A stretch of 64,000 bases of DNA from an uncultured Eubacteriales bacterium (GTDB lineage Bacteria > Bacillota > Clostridia > Oscillospirales > CAG-272). The notes under the pieces are model-generated. The model saw only the letters and a list, made by a program, of their open reading frames with translations. It had not been told where the DNA came from and did no database searches. Positions 59,665 to 64,000 of the stretch are shown piece by piece (position 1 is the first letter of the stretch; each line of letters begins with the position of its first letter). The stretch is from assembly GCA_934434925.1 (NCBI GenBank), contig CAKSAC010000001.1, positions 148,492-212,491 of the forward strand, written 5' to 3'. The position numbers and the translations under genes were made by a program.

Positions 59665-61146
59665 TTATTTCCCGAATCCCTCGTAAAGAAGTGCAAGATG
59701 CTTGCCGATGTGCGCATACAGCATATCGGAATAAACGCTCTCTTCTTCTCTCCAGAATTTATAGAGGCGATCTTTGAAGCGGTAATTTCCCTTTTCATCC
59801 TTGACGGTCAAAATAAAGCCGTAGGTGATATGGATCAGCTGGCGTGCGTCATTTTGCGTAAAGAGAGACGGAAGTTCCGCATCGCTCAGCGTGTCCAGTG
59901 CTGGAATCTTTGTAAGATCGGTCGTAACGTGATAGAATTTTTTCGCCTCGGCGAACATGGACAGCGCATAAGCGTGAATTTCGCGATAGAGCGCAGGGCT
60001 GGCCGTGGCAACAGCCCGCATGGCTTCCAGCCAGTTGGTTCCGGCCGTTTTGACATGGAAGTTCCCTTTGGTGTATTTCCCGATCAGTTTGAAAGTCGAA
60101 AATTTGTCGGAACCGGAGTGAATACTGAGTTTGTAGCCGAAATGGCGGGCGATTGCCGCATGGGTCTTCAATTCGCGTTCAAACTGAGCAAGGTCGCCGA
60201 TGTAATCAACGCCCTTTTGGAATTCACCGCAGAAACGAGGAGCCATTGTGGCAATATCCACTCCCTCGCGGGTCAGCTCATTGGCAACAAAGTAGTGCTG
60301 GAGAGGCGAAGTCGGCGTGGCGGTCTCGTCAATCGAGATTTCAAAATCTGCCTTTGCGCCACCCTTTCTGAAATATGTGTCGTAAATCCCGACGGCAAAA
60401 GTGATGGCCTCGCCGTAAATCAGATAGCAGCGGCGGAGTTCGTCTTCGTCAAACGAGAGGTCTTCCCCTTCCACCGTGAACACTTTTCCGAGATAACGCT
60501 CTGCCATGCCGGCGGGCAGCTTGATTTCGGCAAGCTCTTCATGGGTCATATTCTCCACACCGCCGCGGATATGTTCACTGCAGTCCAGGGTGATCATGGA
60601 GAAACCGAGACGGAGAGCATATTCGATCTCTTCCGGCTTTTTGAGATGGTCTCCGTCCGCACCGAATCCGCGCTTGAATCCATCGCGGAAGACATAGAAA
60701 CTGGCCGCGTCCAGCACATCCTCATAAGTGCGTTCGGTCAGATTCAGTTCGCGGATAGACTGCTGTGCCAGAATCGGATAGGCATCATATTCTTTGAACA
60801 CACGGATGTGCCCGGGGGCGGCAATACCAAGCCGGTCGCCGACGCCGAACGTGCGCGTTTTTTTCAGAACCTGTACCGGTGCGGTAAAGGGGAACGCGCG
60901 ACGCAAGGCATCGCCGTTTTGGTGAGTCTTCGGAGCGATGACATAAGCACCGGCACCACATGAAACGCGTTCGCCATCGAAAAGCTCTGCGGCTTTTCCG
61001 GTCGCTACAATGAAATCATCGTCATCCCCTCTGACCATGAAAACATGATCGCCGTTCAGCTCATTGACAGATTCAGGATAAACGCCGAACTCTGCAGCCT
61101 TTCCCGTATCCGGCAGGTTTTTAATGAATTCGCACAGTTTTTTCAT
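59665..61146 (-). CDS. uxaE: Tagaturonate/fructuronate epimerase, UxaE family
   Basis: 493 residues, a long TIM-barrel-type protein matching the UxaE family (first described in Thermotoga), which epimerises D-tagaturonate to D-fructuronate in hexuronate breakdown. Features seen: GFGADGDHLK near 160, FSMITLDCSEH near 185, FEISIDETATPTSP near 265, SIHSGSDKFS near 335. Acidic and His residues in these segments would bind the metal. SD AAGGAG. It heads the GH78 gene and follows the flavoprotein gene by 38 bp. Confidence 0.85.
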   Translation of the reverse strand: MKKLCEFIKNLPDTGKAAEFGVYPESVNELNGDHVFMVRGDDDDFIVATGKAAELFDGERVSCGAGAYVIAPKTHQNGDALRRAFPFTAPVQVLKKTRTFGVGDRLGIAAPGHIRVFKEYDAYPILAQQSIRELNLTERTYEDVLDAASFYVFRDGFKRGFGADGDHLKKPEEIEYALRLGFSMITLDCSEHIRGGVENMTHEELAEIKLPAGMAERYLGKVFTVEGEDLSFDEDELRRCYLIYGEAITFAVGIYDTYFRKGGAKADFEISIDETATPTSPLQHYFVANELTREGVDIATMAPRFCGEFQKGVDYIGDLAQFERELKTHAAIARHFGYKLSIHSGSDKFSTFKLIGKYTKGNFHVKTAGTNWLEAMRAVATASPALYREIHAYALSMFAEAKKFYHVTTDLTKIPALDTLSDAELPSLFTQNDARQLIHITYGFILTVKDEKGNYRFKDRLYKFWREEESVYSDMLYAHIGKHLALLYEGFGK

Positions 61147-61184
61147 GACATACTCCTTAAAAATATATAATTAAAAATTTCAGA

Positions 61185-62591
61185 TCACCGTTCGTTTTCT
61201 TCTTCGGAAATAATGCGCCCCATTAAAACTCCCATCACGGAAGCCATCATCAGCCCACGCGTCCATCCGCTGGAATCGCCGAGGCAATGAAGTCCGCGTA
61301 CATTGGTGGTGAACCGTTCATCCATTTTGACGCGGTTGCTGTAAAACTTCAGTTCGGGAGAATAGAGGAGCGTTTCATTGGAAGCAAACCCGGGAACTAC
61401 CTCATCGACCGCCTGAATGAAGTGAATGATGTTGGTCATGGCACGGTACGGCATGGCGGCTGTAATATCGCCCGCTACGGCATCCGGCAGAGTCGGACGG
61501 ACGTTGGCAAACGCCAGCTCCTTCTCCCACGTGCGTTTTCCGTCCAGAATGTCGCCGAAACGCTGGACAAGAATATGCCCGGCTCCCAGCATATTGGTCA
61601 ACTCGCCGACCTTTTGCGCGTAAGCAATCGGCTGATTGAACGGCACGGAAAAGTTGTGCGAACAAAGAATGGCCAGATTGGTATTGTCAGATTTCTTTTC
61701 TTTGAACGAGTGGCCGTTCACCACCGCCAGGTCATTATCGTAATTCTCCTGGCTGACAAATCCGCCGGGATTTTGACAGAAGGTGCGCACTTTGTTTTTG
61801 AAGGGCTTCGGATATCCGATGAGTTTGGATTCATAGAGAACCTTGTTGACATTCTCCATGATTTCATTTCTCACTTCGACGCGTACCCCGATGTCAACCG
61901 TGCCGGGGAGATGCTCGATGTTATGCTCTGTGCAGAGCCGTTCCAACCAGTCTGCGCCGCGGCGGCCGGTCGCTACCACGGTGCGTTCGGCTCTGATCTC
62001 CACCTCTCCGCTCTTGGCTCGGGCGACGACCCCATAACAGGCTCCGTCCTGCAAGAGAAGATCGACGCACTCATAACCGAAAAGCATCTCTACCCCGTTT
62101 GCAATCAGGTATTCTTCAATGTCCTGATACAGACGGTGCGCACGCTCGGTTCCGATATGCCGGATCGGGCAATCGACCAGTTTCAGCCCGGCTTTGATGG
62201 CACGCTTGCGGATATCCTTGATTTTTTCCGGGTCGGAGACCCCTTCCACATGAGTATCAGCGCCAAATTCAAGATAAATCTTATCGGTATAAGCAATCGC
62301 TTCTTCGGCTTTCTCATATCCGATCAGTTGCGGCAAATCTCCCCCCACTTCCGGACTGAGAGAAAGTTTACCGTCCGAAAAAGCGCCGGCACCCGAAAAG
62401 CCGGTCGTAATATCGCAATAGGGTTTGCAGTTCTGGCAGGTTCCGGTCACACTTTTGGGGCAGCGGCGTTTTTCGACCGGTTTTCCTTTATCCAGCATTA
62501 AAATCTTCTTTTTCGTTCCGCGCCGGAGCATTTCCAGCGCCGTAAAAATTCCGGCAGGGCCGGCACCAACAATGATTACATCCGCGTTCAT
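61185..62591 (-). CDS. FAD-dependent dehydrogenase (COG2509 type)
   Basis: 468 residues. Rossmann GAGPAGIF (about 8-15) with the glycine pattern for FAD, a Cys-rich segment (RRCPKSVTGTCQNCKPYC, about 42-59), FSGAGAFSDGKL, and a C-terminal LGDSSGWTRGL. Resembles the uncharacterised flavoproteins annotated as FAD-dependent dehydrogenases. The four Cys could bind a metal or cluster, which is inference. ATG at 62591 follows AAGGAAAG. Confidence 0.85.
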   Translation of the reverse strand: MNADVIIVGAGPAGIFTALEMLRRGTKKKILMLDKGKPVEKRRCPKSVTGTCQNCKPYCDITTGFSGAGAFSDGKLSLSPEVGGDLPQLIGYEKAEEAIAYTDKIYLEFGADTHVEGVSDPEKIKDIRKRAIKAGLKLVDCPIRHIGTERAHRLYQDIEEYLIANGVEMLFGYECVDLLLQDGACYGVVARAKSGEVEIRAERTVVATGRRGADWLERLCTEHNIEHLPGTVDIGVRVEVRNEIMENVNKVLYESKLIGYPKPFKNKVRTFCQNPGGFVSQENYDNDLAVVNGHSFKEKKSDNTNLAILCSHNFSVPFNQPIAYAQKVGELTNMLGAGHILVQRFGDILDGKRTWEKELAFANVRPTLPDAVAGDITAAMPYRAMTNIIHFIQAVDEVVPGFASNETLLYSPELKFYSNRVKMDERFTTNVRGLHCLGDSSGWTRGLMMASVMGVLMGRIISEEENER

Positions 62592-62630
62592 GATTCTTTC
62601 CTTATTATTCAACTTTTTTGATGTGCGGCA

Positions 62631-63608
62631 TCACTGCCGCGAAAGATTTTTTCCGGCTCGGATAGCCGATGCCGGCAATGTTTTCTTCATGGTAAGCGCT
62701 TCTCCGAGCGGCAGAGCGCAGATTTCCCCGTTTCGTACCGCGATAATACGGTCTTCTTCTCCGTTCAGCAGGCAGGAAACCGCGCGTTCTCCCATCAAAG
62801 AGGCCGTGGCGCGATCCCAAAGCGTAGGAGAACCGCCCCGCTGTATATATCCGAGAACCGAATAGGTCGGCTTGATGCCAAATTCCTTTTCGATTTTCCC
62901 GGGTAAAAGGCTCAGCCCTTCGACACCTTCTGCCGCCACAATCAGAAATTCGCGTTTTCCGGCTTCGCGTGCGGCACAGAGCGGCGCAATAACATCCCGG
63001 TCAAAATCAACCGTATCTTCCGGCAGGAGCATTATATCGGCCCCGCAGGCAACGGCCGTATAATAAGCAATATAGCCGGCGTGACGACCCATGACTTCCG
63101 CAATGCTGCAACGCTCATGGGAATATGCCGTATCATGAATGCGATCAATGGCATCCATGGCAGTATTCATGGCGGTATCAAACCCGATGGTATAGTCAGT
63201 GCAACCGATATCGTTATCAATTGTGCCGGGGATCCCGATAACGGGGATTCCGGCGGCAGACAAATCCCGCGCACCGCGGAACGAGCCGTCTCCGCCAATG
63301 ATGACGATTGCGTCAAGTCCGGCTTTTGCGGCATTGGCGGCCGCCTTCCGAACGCCTTCCGGCGTTGCGAATTCGGGAGAACGTGCTGTGCGGAGAAAGG
63401 TTCCTCCATGATCGAGTATCGTTGCGACATCTTCTTCGGAGAGCGGGCAAAAGCGCTCGTGCAACAACCCTTCGTACCCCTTTTGTATCCCGATGGTGAC
63501 AACTCCTTCGCGGGAGGCGGCAAGCGTCACACCGCGGATGGCCGCATTCATGCCGGGCGCGTCGCCACCCGAGGTTAGCACTCCGATTTTTTTGATTTTC
63601 TTATTCAT
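62631..63608 (-). CDS. pfkA: ATP-dependent 6-phosphofructokinase
   Basis: 325 residues. LTSGGDAPGMNA (11-22), GGDGS, GTIDNDIGCTDYTIGFDTA with the catalytic Asp, and MGRHAGYIA are all canonical PfkA motifs; the Gly of GGDGS marks ATP rather than PPi use. First gene after the promoter at 63653-63681; the flavoprotein gene follows by 39 bp. SD GAGG 5 nt before the ATG at 63608. Confidence 0.96.
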   Translation of the reverse strand: MNKKIKKIGVLTSGGDAPGMNAAIRGVTLAASREGVVTIGIQKGYEGLLHERFCPLSEEDVATILDHGGTFLRTARSPEFATPEGVRKAAANAAKAGLDAIVIIGGDGSFRGARDLSAAGIPVIGIPGTIDNDIGCTDYTIGFDTAMNTAMDAIDRIHDTAYSHERCSIAEVMGRHAGYIAYYTAVACGADIMLLPEDTVDFDRDVIAPLCAAREAGKREFLIVAAEGVEGLSLLPGKIEKEFGIKPTYSVLGYIQRGGSPTLWDRATASLMGERAVSCLLNGEEDRIIAVRNGEICALPLGEALTMKKTLPASAIRAGKNLSRQ

Positions 63609-63652
63609 ATTATCCTCACAATGGGCCGCAAAGCCCATAATAATCCTTTTCC

Positions 63653-63681
63653 ATTCTACCCTTTTTTCATCGGAATGTCAA
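63653..63681 (-). promoter_or_regulatory. sigma-A promoter of pfkA
   Basis: Leftward TTGACA (63676-63681), 17-nt spacer, TAGAAT (63653-63658). A small hairpin (ATGGGC / GCCCAT) lies between it and the SD. Confidence 0.88.
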
Positions 63682-63856
63682 TACTTTTCCGGCAATTCGG
63701 TCAGCCGGATGAAAGATGCATGCGCTGATACCCGCTCCGAAAATCCCTGCGCCTATTCCCGGTCTCATTCCCTGTCACCCGCGTCGCTCTTTTTTGTTTT
63801 TGGCGCGGATGCGCCGGGGAAAGTTCTCATAATCCGGCGGCAAGGTCGCATGAAGG

Positions 63857-63876
63857 AAAAAGCCCGGGTGGCGGGC
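63857..63876 (-). terminator. Leftward terminator, copy 1
   Basis: GCCCG - CCACC - CGGGC followed by TTTTTCC on the leftward strand. Confidence 0.55.
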
Positions 63877-63892
63877 AAAAGGGGCAGAAAAA

Positions 63893-63915
63893 TGAAAAAA
63901 GCCCGGGCGGCGGGC
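63893..63915 (-). terminator. Leftward terminator, copy 2
   Basis: GCCCG - CCGCC - CGGGC followed by TTTTTTC. Nearly identical to copy 1, 39 bp away, so a transcript entering from the right is stopped twice. Confidence 0.6.
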
Positions 63916-64000
63916 AAAAAATAAAAAAAGAAAGACAAACGGACATTGAAAACCGAACAAAGGGAGAAAAGAAGCAACGTACTCAAAGACGAACTGCGAA

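Larger units (their letters stand above)
63682..64000. other. Right-edge intergenic region
   Basis: No convincing gene. It holds two leftward terminators (annotated separately) and, from about 63940, sequence containing ATTGAAAACCGAACAAAG, a phrase often seen in rRNA operon leaders or spacers of Clostridia. An rRNA operon may begin just beyond the window. Confidence 0.4.

Noticed and set aside
59659..60963. 434-codon open frame opposite uxaE
   Set aside because: Antisense shadow; the uxaE frame carries the conserved protein.
61287..62501. 404-codon open frame opposite the FAD-dependent dehydrogenase
   Set aside because: Antisense to a protein with clear flavoprotein motifs; no SD and no domain.
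63493..63924. 143-codon rightward open frame at the right edge
   Set aside because: Overlaps the pfkA start and promoter and ends in the two GC-rich hairpins; low-complexity Lys/Arg tail, no SD.
1..64000. CRISPR arrays, insertion sequences, prophage genes
   Set aside because: No regularly spaced repeats, transposase or phage structural gene was seen on either strand.

Overview
The window reads as a chromosomal segment of an endospore-forming member of the Clostridia (Bacillota). Sporulation genes (spoVT, spoIIR, gerW/ytfJ, dacF) lie among low-GC Gram-positive marker arrangements: rplU-prp-rpmA with an N-terminally extended bL27, infC-rpmI-rplT behind a leader attenuator, and scpA-scpB-DUF2953-gerW-dacF-rluB. 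Codon and base use look moderately GC-balanced except in a short AT-rich island at about 44.0-45.5 kb. Genus cannot be fixed from the sequence alone. No CRISPR array, transposase, prophage or complete tRNA gene was recognised.

Layout. 1-4.1 kb: an M16 peptidase pair (one cut by the window edge), a sugar-kinase-like phosphotransferase and spoVT. 4.3-12.6 kb: an EamA exporter, an acidic-tailed small protein, and a leftward operon coaE - M18 aminopeptidase - prfA - sua5 - parC-like topoisomerase subunit. 12.7-15.7 kb rightward: tmcAL, a small conserved-looking protein, a DUF3048 lipoprotein; then galE leftward. 16.7-33.7 kb: the rplU-prp-rpmA ribosomal operon, followed by a tightly overlapped leftward operon of about 16 kb (rRNA methyltransferase, dprA, topA, trmFO, plsX, rnc, smc, ftsY, rdgB, yhbY, nadD, yqeK, an LCP protein, rsfS). 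33.7-35.1 kb: infC-rpmI-rplT. 35.4-44.0 kb rightward: lon-engB-M50 protease-scpA-scpB-DUF2953-gerW-dacF-rluB.

44.0-45.5 kb is a decaying accessory island: an intact RelB/DinJ antitoxin beside a frameshifted RelE/ParE toxin, an orphan lipoprotein, and an internally deleted P-loop kinase. 45.7-47.5 kb holds the trans-translation module, with tmRNA (ssrA) and smpB separated only by an esterase gene. 47.7-51.0 kb: a flavin-reductase-like protein, spoIIR with a good sigma-F-type promoter, feoB and a 47-residue FeoB-associated Cys-rich protein.

51.1-61.1 kb is a catabolic region. One operon encodes an uncharacterised 267-residue protein, an ASRT ('sensory rhodopsin transducer') family protein without any rhodopsin, a phosphotriesterase-like metallohydrolase, an M24 'pitabread' protein lacking normal metal ligands, and an AraC regulator. 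Next to it are a glycosidase-like protein, a GH78 alpha-L-rhamnosidase and a UxaE-type tagaturonate epimerase, which point to use of rhamnose- and uronate-containing plant glycans. The ASRT/phosphotriesterase/M24 operon is the best candidate for an undescribed pathway. The window closes with a COG2509-type flavoprotein, pfkA behind a clear promoter, and two tandem leftward terminators.
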